Shown in pieces: positions 23,893-32,889 of a stretch of DNA of 64,000 bases. Position 1 is the stretch's first letter. Every line of letters begins with the position of its first letter. The position numbers and the translations under genes are program-made. Source of the stretch: Leuctra nigra (Eukaryota; Arthropoda; Insecta; Plecoptera; Leuctridae); NCBI GenBank assembly GCA_934045905.1, contig OW203765.1, positions 31,839,997-31,903,996 on the forward strand, read 5' to 3'. The notes under the pieces are model-generated. The model was given only the letters and a program-made list of their open reading frames with translations, had not been told where the DNA came from and searched no databases.

Positions 23893-24622
23893 GTTGTACA
23901 AAAACAAAAACTTGTAAAAAAAACTGCCAAGCACCTTCCCACTTAAAACAATTGAGATCTAAAAGAAGGGCCAAGCAATAATATATTGTTTAAACATTTT
24001 CGTACTTAAAATTCGTGAAATCATTTCGCCCAGTTACTGCCGCCAAGCACAACACTAAAAACCTAATGTTGTGTCCAAATTTGAAGAATACAATCTAAGT
24101 GAGCCATCATTGTAAATTTAACAAAATTATAAAAATTAAAAACGACTTCAAAATAAATTTAAAATTTAAATTAAAAAAAATTAAAAATAAAGCTTGGCGC
24201 ATTGAATTTGCACCGACCATATTGTAGACTTCCTCTATCTTCTTCCTACTTTCTGTCTTTCTTCGGCTCCTTTATCGTCATCTTCTTTCTTATGTTGCCT
24301 TCTTCTTGACACAATGCGCCTAGCTTTATTTTTAATTTTTTTAATTTAAATTTTAAATTTATTTTGAAGTCGTTTTTAATTTTTATAATTTTGTTAAATT
24401 TACAATGATGGTTCACTTAGATTGTATTCTTCAAATTTGGACACAACATTAGGTTTTTAGTGTTGTGCTTGGCGGCAGTAACTGGGCGAAATGATTTCAC
24501 GAATTTTAAGTGCGAAAATGTTTAAACAATATATTATTGCTTGGCCCTTCTTTTAGATCTCAATTGTTTTAAGTGGGAAGGTGCTTGGCAGTTTTTTTTA
24601 CAAGTTTTTGTTTTTGTACAAC
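23893..24622. repeat. 5'-terminal foldback of family B
   Basis: Two arms of about 320 bp (GTTGTACAAAAACAAAAACT ... and its complement) are almost perfect inverted copies around a loop holding TCTTCCTACTTTCTG-type sequence. GCCAAGC/GCTTGGC motifs recur in each arm (CTGCCAAGCACC, GGGCCAAGCA, CCGCCAAGCAC, GCTTGGCGCATTG). The arms are partly repeated at 4262-4690 and 29951-30390. Confidence 0.8.
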
Positions 24623-25066
24623 ATATGTCAACACTTCAACCTCCCAAAATCAACACATCACTATGATCATCATCCACCTCAAGTATGTGAAAATGGAGAT
24701 GTTACATTAATATGGAATGAACAAGTACGAACTGATAGGACCATCTTAGCCAACAAATCTGACATCATTATAAAAAATATAAAAGATAGCACATGTCTAA
24801 TTATTGATGTTGCTGTTCCTATGGATGGAAATGTACTGAAAAAAGAGTCAGAGAAAATATTGAAATACCGAGACCTCCAAATTGAGATAGGACGGATGTG
24901 GAAACTGTCAACAAAGGTATGTCCTATAGTAATTGGAGCGCTTGGAACTATCACCAACCACTACCAAGATTATGCGAAAATGATCCCAGGAGAATTTTCT
25001 TGCACCGACCTCCAAAAGCACGCGTTATTGGGATCGGCCTACATCATCCGTCGAGTCATCACTTGA
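24623..25066 (+). pseudogene. R4/Dong-like retrotransposon, 3' part (restriction-like endonuclease)
   Basis: After the family B element the frame continues with ICQHFNLPKS, then the endonuclease domain: RTDRTILANKSD, LIIDVAVP, a Lys-Tyr-rich helix (EKILKYRDLQIEIGRMW), PIVIGALG and the C-terminal DLQKHALLGSAYIIRRV. The PD-(D/E)xK-type core is visible as KSD...IIDVAVP; the usual Pro before the first Asp is Ser here. The frame ends at the TGA at 25064. The annotated span opens at the element junction, which is not a start codon. Confidence 0.8.
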
Positions 25067-25718
25067 ACCACAGAATCTACAAAACCCAATGCAGCATAGA
25101 ATCACGGTGTGATTCCGCTGCATGAATGGATGTAGTGCCAAAGCAGAGGTATTTTCACTCCACCAATGAACGTGAAGCCTTTTCGACATGAGAAATATTG
25201 GAGTATCCCGGCATCGTTAGCGCATATATCAGCACTAGTGGTAAAAATATGAACCAACTGCTAAATTTATCCATTGAGCCGTCGTAGCATTTATATGCTT
25301 TGCACGATGTTCTTTTGTTTTATATAAGATATTTACAATTAAACTATAAAATGAACTATAAAACCATGAAATACCGTCAAATAACAGTTATTCTGCGTGC
25401 CAGCAGGCACATCAAGTGCAAACTATGAATTAGCGGTTGAGCCATCGTCAGAGATTGGTCATCAAGTAGTTCACTCTTCACGCTATAGACGTCGCTCAAA
25501 TCACGGGGTCCTACCAGATTTCCCCAATCACAGGGTCTAAAAAGGCTTCACTGCGGTCAATGTTATCAGTATAGGAGTGAGACAACCGTCTCTACTAGTA
25601 TGAATGTAGTAATGATGTCCATGAATCTTGGTCCAGATAAATATGGGATTAAAAAGTTGAAAAATCGCATAGAGCTTCCCACCAATGTAATTTTTACTAC
25701 TTACTTCTTACAATTTAA
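25067..25718. other. Probable 3' untranslated region of the retrotransposon, then unassigned
   Basis: The sequence directly after the endonuclease stop is probably the retrotransposon 3' UTR, but no poly-A, repeat tail or target duplication marks its end. A short near-palindrome (GAATCACGGTGTGATTCCGC) lies at 25105-25124. No gene seen. Confidence 0.35.
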
Positions 25719-25899
25719 GGCCGATGCACAATTGACGCAGACGGACGACGCGGACGGACGACGGAGACGGTTACGATGTTTAGGTATGACAATTCACTCT
25801 GACTGTTCACAATCGGACGCGGACGGACAACGACTTTAACATTGTATCCGTCTCCGTCGTCCGTCCGCGTCGTCCGTCCGCGTCAATTGTGCATCGGCC
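25719..25899. mobile_element. 181-bp MITE with CGGACGACG-rich ends
   Basis: Inverted ends GGCCGATGCACAATTGACGC, continuing through GGACGACGCGGACGGACGAC, pair with the right end. TTTAA flanks both sides (25714-25718, 25900-25904). Short overlapping ORFs (25600-25839, 25807-26061) are by-products of the repeats. Confidence 0.7.
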
Positions 25900-25904
25900 T
25901 TTAA

Positions 25905-26757
25905 GTTCATACGCGCCTGGAACCAGTGGTATAGTAGACGGTATACGCGGGTATACGCCGCACCTAAAAATTGTTTTTGACCTTGCATACCCATAAATAA
26001 TTGTTGGTGAATACGCTGTATACGGGCGTATACACCATTTTTCATAATTGTGAACTAGCAATTTTAGGTGATCGAAACGCCGAAATTTCTAGTCCAAAAC
26101 GCATAGAAATGGCTCTATTTCATTCTTGAAATTCAACATTTTCCAGGGCCTACGCGGCCCGGACCCGCGTGTTGCTGGGGGGCCCTCCCCCCAGGCCCCT
26201 CATTGTTGCCTTGAGCAGAGTGTTTTCCACAATATTTCGTATTTGGGCGACATTGGGCTACTTGCGCTCAAACTTCGGGCAACCCTTGAGATAATGGACT
26301 TCGTACGCTTCTGGCCACACCTAATGAAATGCTCTGCGCACGCCTATACTGAGAATCTCTCAGTGCGAGAAATGTGCCCTCAGTGCGTGCAACTTTGCAG
26401 TGGAAAACGCAAAAACTACGCCAGTGCACACTGGATTTCCCAGTGGAAAACGATACCCGCACTCAGTGCACACCAGGACCCCAAGTCTTGAAATCAGCGT
26501 TTTGAAACCGTTCGTGATATCATTGTTTAAAACTCGGAAAAGTTGACAACTAAGCCTTAGCCTTCAACTTTTTTTACGTTTTAAACAGTGAAAACGCAAA
26601 CGGTTTGAAAACGACGATCTCAAGGCTTGGGGTCCAGTACAGCCAGTGAAAAACGCTATTCAAATGTTCCAGAGTGTTTTCATGGAAAGTTGCAATGAAA
26701 TCTGGTATAATGCGTAATCTATCATTGATTGAATGGATCGTGTTTGATTGGAGATTT
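25905..26757. other. Mixed repeat remnants
   Basis: No gene. GTATACGC-type short inverted motifs lie at 25940-26040. A GC-rich block (26125-26230) matches the loop at 12960-13095 inverted. TGCGCACGCCTATA at 26337-26350 looks like a terminus of the hAT-type MITE family. An inverted pair with ACCCCAAGTCTTGAAATC outer ends spans 26478-26641. Confidence 0.45.
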
Positions 26758-26810
26758 GGCGCGTATCGATGCTCGCTCATCAACGCGTTACACTGAGCGT
26801 TTTCCTAGTA
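26758..26810 (+). repeat. Second copy of the 53-bp retrotransposon-leader block
   Basis: Shares GCTCGCTCATCAACGCGTTA and GAGCGTTTTCCTAGTA with 14981-15033. No reverse-transcriptase sequence follows, so this may be a rearranged 5' fragment. Confidence 0.5.
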
Positions 26811-26870
26811 ACTTTGATTTGCCCTTTTTGGTTTTGAGACCAGCATTCCGTCCAGAAGGGAATGCAACCT

Positions 26871-27531
26871 TTAGCAGCAATAAATATTTTCCCCTAATTG
26901 GGCTCTATGTAGATAGATTGTAATACGTTTATCAACGAAACTCACCACATATTTTCCACGATAATAGTTCGCTCGATGCCGCCACCTGGAATAAGAGTAC
27001 AGGTTGTTTAGTACAATTTCAATAATGATCATAAAATATAGTAATAATAATCCTTCGCCAGATCTGTGCTCGCGGTGAGTTGGAGGTCTACCTTCGTAGC
27101 TTAAGTCCTTGAGACTAAGCTGAGGGCCGCGTGGGTTCTCGACATGAGAGACAGGAGGACGGAAGCCACAAGGTCTGCGCTCGCCATGAGTTGGTCGTCT
27201 AACGTCGTAGCTTAAGTCCTTGAGACTAAGCTGAGGGCCGCGTGGGTTCTCGACATGAGAGGTAGGAGGACGGAAGCCACAAGGTCTGCGCTCGCCATGA
27301 GTTGGTCGTCTAACGTCGTAGCTTAAGTCCTTGAGACTTAGCTGAGGGCCGCGTGGGTTCTCGACATGAAAGGCAGGAGGACGGAAGCCACAAGGTCTGC
27401 GCTCGCCATGAGTTGGTCGTCTAACGTCGTAGCTGTACGTGTTGTAGGTGGGTGTTGAGACTACAGAGATGAAGGCGTGGGTTTTTTTTTTTTTTTTGTA
27501 TTGCTGTACGTGTGTAGGCTGTGTGTTGAGA
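26871..27531 (-). CDS. Candidate terminal exon (repetitive cytoplasmic tail) of the membrane-protein gene
   Basis: On the minus strand an acceptor-like CATCTCTGTAG at 27532-27542 leads into a 219-codon open frame ending at 26871. It enters in phase 2, matching the exon at 27605-27647. The middle holds 3.3 copies of a 37-residue unit (YDVRRPTHGERRPCGFRPP, then HVENPRGPQLSLKDLS). The last 60 residues are AT-rich in codon use and look untranslated, so the true exon may end earlier. A poly-T run (27482-27497) encodes poly-Lys in this reading. The unit could equally be a 111-bp minisatellite in the 3' region that happens to stay open. Confidence 0.3.
27065..27435. repeat. 111-bp tandem repeat, ~3.3 units
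   Basis: Units share TCGTAGCTTAAGTCCTTGAG, CTGAGGGCCGCGTGGGTTCT and AGGAGGACGGAAGCCACAAG with few changes. The length is a multiple of three and the minus strand stays open in every unit. A shorter direct repeat (TGAGACTACAGAGATGAAGG, twice) follows at 27455-27560. Confidence 0.85.
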
Positions 27532-27604
27532 CTACAGAGATGAAGGCGTGGGTTTTCGTGCGACGGGCCTGGGGCGTGCGACGTACCCGGTTCGTGCGAC
27601 GTAC

Positions 27605-27647
27605 CTAGTGGGTTCCTCGGGTAGCGTTTTCCCCTCTGGTTCAACAT
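27605..27647 (-). CDS. Candidate 43-nt exon, duplicate 2 (open)
   Basis: A minus-strand acceptor GTTACTTTCCAG and donor CCACTAG/GTACGT bound 43 nt. Entered in phase 1, it reads DVEPEGKTLPEEPT, an acidic segment typical of cytoplasmic tails, and leaves in phase 2. The phases agree with 28125-28155 before it and the frame at 27531 after it. A second, disrupted copy lies at 27770-27812. Confidence 0.4.
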
Positions 27648-27769
27648 CTGGAAAGTAACAAAACTTGATGTCCTCTGGTCATGCGGCATTCCAGGTGAAT
27701 CCGACGGCCTCTGGTCTGGTTCGTGCGACGGGCTGGGTTCGATTGCTGTGACCGGTTCGTGCGACGTAC

Positions 27770-27812
27770 ATAGTGGGTTGCTTGGGTTGCCTTGCCACCT
27801 CTCATTTAACTT
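27770..27812 (-). pseudogene. Duplicate of the 43-nt exon, stop in the expected phase
   Basis: It has the same length, the same kind of acceptor (GTTCGTTTCCAG) and the same donor context (CCACTAT/GTACGT) as 27605-27647. In the phase-1 reading a TGA follows after two codons. In phase 0 it is open (KLNERWQGNPSNPL). It is either a decayed exon duplicate or an alternative exon used in another phase. The surrounding intron also repeats GGTTCGTGCGACG. Confidence 0.4.
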
Positions 27813-28124
27813 CTGGAAACGAACAAAACATGATTTCTGCACTTCTTTGTCTCACGGTATGCTATATGTTCCAGAGTTTCAGCAAATTACCTGACGAAAA
27901 TGTAACTTCAGGATACGTTCTTTACGAAATCGCTCTCTTTCTTTCTGAAATAAGACAATCGAAAGTGGTACGAGTGTGGCAGTAGATCTATACATCATGT
28001 TAAAATGTAATTTTAAAACGCGAATTTATTTCGATTATGTGTTTTCATGTTTTTATATTGAAAATTTCATAAAGATAATTGACAATCTATTTACAATCCT
28101 ATTTAATTCCTGACAAATTCTTAC

Positions 28125-28155
28125 CTTCAGACAGCTTTGCAGTTGCAATACCTCC
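28125..28155 (-). CDS. Candidate 31-nt exon of the membrane-protein gene
   Basis: A minus-strand acceptor with pyrimidine tract (TTTGGCTGTTTCCAG) and donor (CTGAAG/GTAAGAA) bound 31 nt reading GGIATAKLSE, in phase 0, leaving in phase 1. It follows the transmembrane exon, which ends in phase 0, and precedes a phase-1 43-nt exon. Micro-exons of this size are common in cytoplasmic tails of adhesion proteins, but the evidence is limited to signals and phase. Confidence 0.4.
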
Positions 28156-28410
28156 CTGGAAACAGCCAAATGTGTCGCAAGGTCCTTGTCAAACAACCGT
28201 TGCTGTGAGGAGAGACGTCAAGATGTTACTACATGCCAAGAACAACATCATCTGGGATGCGATCATATAAAATGTGAACTTTTTTGTCACGGTGACATGC
28301 TTCTCATCTCAATGTTATTCACGGTCTTCTAGGGTCTTGTCACCGTGACAAGAAAGTTCTAATTTTATGTGATCGCACCCCTGGACTAGAGGGTAGGATG
28401 TGATTGTCAC

Positions 28411-28535
28411 CTTAGCTGCGGCCCGCCGCTTCCTCACCATCCTTATCATTCTCCTCACGGCGATTATCAAGAGCACGCCCAGCAAGACCGCCAGCGTGGG
28501 GTCGAACGCGTTGCTCTCAGCGGCCACGGTCACTT
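28411..28535 (-). CDS. Transmembrane exon of a type I membrane protein
   Basis: A minus-strand acceptor (TTGTTTCTTGCAG) and donor (GCTAAG/GTGACA) enclose 125 nt of markedly GC-rich coding-like DNA in an AT-rich region. It reads VTVAAESNAFDPT, then the hydrophobic segment LAVLLGVLLIIAV, then the strongly basic RRMIRMVRKRRAAAK. This is the classic order ectodomain, membrane span, stop-transfer. It enters in phase 1, exactly the phase left by 35379-35703, and leaves in phase 0. A single-pass membrane receptor or adhesion protein (possibly cadherin-like) is plausible, but no family was identified. Confidence 0.6.
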
Positions 28536-28763
28536 CTGCAAGAAACAATATCATTCCAAGGTCAAACTTCCTCACGTGGTCTCCCACAGGCGAGAGGAGA
28601 TTGCAAGTTCCCTACTTATAGGTCACGACCACCTCATTCATCCTCACTTGTTCTCCAACATCATCATCAGCAGGCTAGTTGCTGAACAGTGCGGCGTTAA
28701 ACACCACTCATCAGCATTGTTTCAAATATATCATAACTTTTTGTTTCAACTACATAAGATTTA

Positions 28764-28901
28764 ATAAAACCTCACAAAACTCTTGGACATAACAATGGTA
28801 CGAATTAAAAATACATTAAAACAACACCAACACCAACTTGTTGTTTTAATGTATTTTTAATTCGTACCATTGTTTTGTCCAAGAGTTTTGTGAGGTTTTA
28901 T
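28764..28901. repeat. Foldback with 63-bp arms and 12-nt loop
   Basis: The left arm (28764-28826) and right arm (28839-28901) are complementary with one or two mismatches, e.g. ATAAAACCTCACAAAACTCT against its complement. The loop is CCAACACCAACT. It lies just upstream of the transmembrane exon in the gene's sense, so within an intron. Confidence 0.85.
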
Positions 28902-29310
28902 GAACATTTGACTTGGTACATTATTCTTCTCTTTTATTACATAAGATTTGTAATGCTGTTTTGAATTATTTTCAATCATCTCGTGTGCTCTATAATAGAT
29001 CCACATTCTACTTGCGTGGGTCTCTAGTGGCTCACATTCTACTAAGTATATCACATTCTAAGTTAAGTATTCTCGCATTTAAGAATACCTATTGATATCA
29101 TGCAAAAATTAAAAGAAATGCTCCTGTACTAATTGTTATTCGCGTTTAAAATCAAAGGAGTCGACATCTGGAGGCTGCTTCGCCAACTAGCATATGCAGT
29201 CAAAAATCATTTGTTTTTCATTTGTTTTCATCTGTCAATGGATGTTTAACCGGTGAATATACCTACAGTTAGTTTTTCCTATGTTTGAACTCTCTACAGA
29301 CCGAGACACC

Positions 29311-29395
29311 GTCAGTTGTTCTGCTAGGCCGAGAAAGACAACATTGCAGAGTGAGCGCGCAATGAAGTCTTTCTCGGCCTAGCAGAACAACTGAC
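29311..29395. ncRNA. Perfect 29-bp hairpin, miRNA-precursor-like
   Basis: GTCAGTTGTTCTGCTAGGCC and the following nine bases pair perfectly with 29367-29395 across a 27-nt loop. The length and loop are in the range of an animal miRNA precursor, although a perfect stem also fits a young MITE or an inverted repeat. It sits in an intron of the minus-strand gene. No expression evidence. Confidence 0.3.
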
Positions 29396-29950
29396 TGTGG
29401 CTCCATCTGGTGAGAGTTCATACAGTAAAAAAACAGACTGTATTATAAGCAAACCAAAAGCAGCAAATCGATGCCTACCGTAGTGTGTCTCAATGTTCAA
29501 ACAAAGAATCAACAGCTGCAGATGGACTCTCCTTTCATTTATTCCCGAAGGACGATGTGCGGGAGAAACAATCATCTGCAATCTGCTTTGAAGATTGGCA
29601 AGAGGGTTTCCAAATGCATGTTAGCTTTATTATTCTCTGATGTTAGTGTGTGGGGAACATTTCAAAGCAGAGAACTTCTTTTACTCTGGTAAGACTTGTA
29701 TTATATTGTTTTGATATATCTGAAATAAGTTCATAAATCGTCAATGCAGGCTGCTCTGACCCGAAAGCACTACACATTACTTCTATACACCTTGTCTATC
29801 CTACACAGGACAAGTGCTGCTACCTAACCAGGTTTAACGCGAATAGTCCTCTGTCTTAAAAGTAGAATGCGTGTGCTCTAGTGGCTATAGTAGCTCACAT
29901 TCTACTAAGGAGGTAAATCAAATTCTTTATTAGAGTTTCAGTATTCTCGC

Positions 29951-30390
29951 ATGTACAAAAACAAAAACTTGTAAAAAAAACTGCCAAGCACCTTCCCATT
30001 TAAAACAATTGAGATCTAAAAGAAGGGCCAAGCAACAATATATTGTTTAAACATTTTCGCACTTAAAATTCGTGAAATCATTTCGCCCAGTTACTGCCGC
30101 CAAGCACAACACTATAAACCTAACGTTGTGTCCAAATTTGAAGAATAAAATCTAAGTGCACCATCATTGTAAACTTTACAAAAATTATAAAAATTAAAAA
30201 CGACTTAAAAAATAAATTTAAAATCGAAATTAAAAAAATTAAAAATAAAGCTGTGCGCATTGTGTCAAGAAGAAGGCAACATAAGAATAAGATGACGACA
30301 AAGGAGACGACGAAAGAAAGAATATGACGATAAAGGAGCCGAAGAAAGACATAAAGTAGGAAGAAGATAGAAGAATCTATCTGATTAAAA
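29951..30390 (+). mobile_element. Family B 5' fragment
   Basis: Begins ATGTACAAAAACAAAAACTT, continues through CTGCCAAGCACC and the first arm of the family B foldback, and stops in the loop (TAGGAAGAAGATAGAAG) at about 30380. It lacks the second arm and all 3' parts. 29396-29950 holds no recognisable gene. Confidence 0.65.
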
Positions 30391-30394
30391 TTAT

Positions 30395-32640
30395 CATGTG
30401 ATTAAAATGCCAGTACGATGGTAGCAGTTTCCACCTCCATAGTAGGATATTTCTTCCTCTATATGGAGATGTTCATTCTCTCAAATAGAGGAAAATAATC
30501 CTCGGAGGTGAGAATTGTCAAGTATGTTATTCTTCCTTCGTAGTGATACAAATGCCAGAACGCTGGTAGAGATTTCCACCTCCAAAGTAGGATATTTCTT
30601 CCTCTATAAGGAGATGTTCATTCTCTTGAATAGATAAAAAATGATCCACAAAGGTGGGATTAGTTAAGTATATGTTACCCATAAAAAACACTTCGTGTAA
30701 AAATACCAGCCAAGTCTCTTCAACTAAAAAAAAATATAAAATCTAAAAATTCTGCACTGAAAAGTAATGATATCAAAAAATTTGCCAAGTCAAAACTTTA
30801 TTTGAAAATCAAAAATACTTGGCGCATCGTATACATAAATAGCTTGGAAGTATAAGCCAATTATAAATTATACATGAAATATACATACATAGTATACCTA
30901 TAATGCCCTAAAAAAAACGATGCGCCAAGTATTTTTTGATTTTCAAATAAAGTTTTGACTTGGCAAATTTTTTGATATCATTACTTTTCAGTGCAGAATT
31001 TTTAGATTTCATATTTTTTTTTAGTTGAAGAGACTTGGCTGGTATTTTTACACGAAGTGTTTTTTATGGGGATATCACTCCTTTTTTTAGTTTATTCTAA
31101 CAACTTGTGACACATATGAAATGAACAATTACTAAATTCTTTTAAAAAATCATCACCCTTTACAATTTCGTTACCACTAATGAATAGCAGCGTATGGTCC
31201 TAAATAATTGCTTAAAAATGATCTTTCACGAAGAATAGCAAAGGTTTCATTCCAATCAGTCAACCCAGTTCCGAGATATGGAAACACTTCGGTTTTCAAA
31301 ATGGCTGCTGAACTTACTGCACTGCCACATAGAATGTATATCTATAAATGATGTGTATCATTTTAGGCTTTCTGAATACGTATTTATTATATAGGAGGGG
31401 ATTATAATAATTTTTTAAATTTGAATGACGTCATTTCCGGTCTCATAAATAGGAAAATTCTATTTGTACTGTTCATATTCCATAGAGATGGCCATCCGAA
31501 TCGTTTGGCGCTAGTTTCATACCGATTTGTCTACCAGTTTTTGAGATATGACGTTACTTCCGGTTTAAAAATGGCGGCTGAAATCTCTGACCCCTTGAAG
31601 TATATTTGAAACATGATTACATTTTATTATAAGCTGTCTGAAATAGTATATTTATTGCATCAACATGTAAATTTGTGAGATTATTAAAATGTGTGACGTC
31701 ATTTCCGGTTTAGGTATGGGAAACTGCAAATATTATTGATGATAATACATAAAGTTGACCGTCTAAATTGTTTTGCGCTGGTTTCGTTGAAATCTATTTA
31801 GCCGTTATTGAGATATGATGTCACTTCCGGTTTCAAAATGGCGGCTTCCGGTTGATTTATAACAAGTCACATGAGACGTCAAAAGTACATACGTTACATA
31901 AATATCAAAATAATCGGATCAACCTTTGTTGCCAAAAAGCCAATAAATGTATTTCAAATTTCATTACGTCATTTCCGGTTTCTTTAACATAATGTTTAGC
32001 CTTTTGCTACTTATAATGCATATAGATGACCGTCTGAATCGTTTGGCGCAAATTTCGTTCCGATCGGGCCAACCGTTGACGAGATATGACGTCACTTCCG
32101 GTTTCAAAATGGCGGCATGAAACCAGTAATAGCAAAAGGCACCTCAGACGCCAAAAGTGCATATGTGGTAAAAATTTCAAATCAATCGGTTCAGCCGTTT
32201 AGGCTGTGGCCTGTTTACCATATTTTAGCTCCACCCTACTACTACTACTGAGATTATTATGAAAACCGCCCTAAAACACTGTTTTCACGGCCCTCTAGCG
32301 CGCAAAGGGCGTAACCTATTGTTCCCAAATTTGGTATATGTGGTGGGGTGGGCCATAGCTCGAAATTTAGATATTTCGCAACAATGTGAGATTTTCCAAT
32401 TTTAAGATCCAGTAGGCCGAAAATGCCACTTTGATGCTTACAGTAAAAGTGGGTTTGCTCCAGCCTTTATATGAGAGTGTGCGCGCGCCGTACGACTTGG
32501 CTGGCGTGGAGCGACCGCTCCACTAGATTTCTTCCTTACAAGTAATAAAAATGCCAGAACGCTGGTAGAGATTTCTATATTCAAATGAGGATAAGTCTTC
32601 CTCTATATGAAGATCTCAAATTGGGTCAAATTGGGTCTCA
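30395..32640. repeat. ~140-bp tandem repeat split by a family A element
   Basis: Two units (30408-30540, 30548-30670) share AATGCCAG, GATTTCCACCTCCA, TAGGATATTTCTTCCTCTAT and GGAGATGTTCATTCTCT. A third, diverged unit starts at 32530, beyond the element at 30678-32526, and continues the array. The element is therefore younger than the array. Confidence 0.65.
30678..32526 (+). mobile_element. Family A element, complete compact copy
   Basis: The 5' end is CCCATAAAAAACACTTCGTG, followed by CCAGCCAAGTC. The 5' foldback is 30678-31072. The minisatellite (31425-32120) carries TGACGTCACTTCCGGTTT and AAAATGGCGGC blocks. The 3' part includes GACTTGGCTGG, the hairpin TGGAGCGACCGCTCCA and CTAG (32523-32526). 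At 1.85 kb it shows the family's minimal layout. No ORF of substance. Oriented opposite to copies at 811 and 58967. Confidence 0.65.
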
Positions 32641-32812
32641 AATTGATGAAAATGATCAATCTAAGTAAATTTATACCAAAATTAATGTACCAATTGCCTA
32701 AATGAAATAAAAATACAGAGATCAATTTACGACATGACTTATCAATTGGTTCATATTAATTGGACATCATGGCATGTGATTCCATTTTAATGCGAGAACT
32801 CTCAGCTGAGAC

Positions 32813-32889
32813 CATAGCCAGTTGGTCTAGACTCCTGCCTCTTACGCCGAGACTTCTACCTGCACCGGGTTCGAATCCAGTCCGAGTCA
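32813..32889 (+). repeat. tRNA-like SINE head
   Basis: TAGCCAGTTGGTCTAGACTC (A box) and ACCGGGTTCGAATCCAGTCC (strong box B) are 40 nt apart. A stretch with an inverted pair (TTGTCGTCTCGT and ACGAGACGACACG, 32920-33030) follows. Probably a tRNA-derived short element; no acceptor stem that closes well. Confidence 0.5.

Larger units (their letters stand above)
20023..24622 (-). mobile_element. Family B Helentron-like element, full copy
   Basis: On the minus strand the 5' end is GTTGTACAAAAACAAAAACT, followed by CTGCCAAGCACC. The 3' end is GGTGCTTGGCAG, a GTCG/CGAC stem, then CTAG (plus-strand 20023-20026). The 12-mer is a perfect sub-terminal inverted repeat. From the 3' end inward lie a GTTA microsatellite (20278-20303), CCGGAAGTG units (20400-20580), tRNA-like blocks, a 943-bp direct duplication, GGCTCCATTAC tandem repeats, about 1.2 kb without recognisable features (22700-23890), and the foldback. 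There is no transposition ORF. Both edges are fixed because the host retrotransposon frame resumes precisely after it. Confidence 0.7.

Noticed and set aside
4262..24622. LTR retrotransposon suggested by long repeats
   Set aside because: The repeats are inverted and not direct, there is no primer-binding site or gag/pol, and ends fit rolling-circle-type elements.
24581..24622. Start of the endonuclease ORF at the ATG at 24581
   Set aside because: The first residues are encoded by the family B foldback; the retrotransposon frame truly begins at the junction near 24623.
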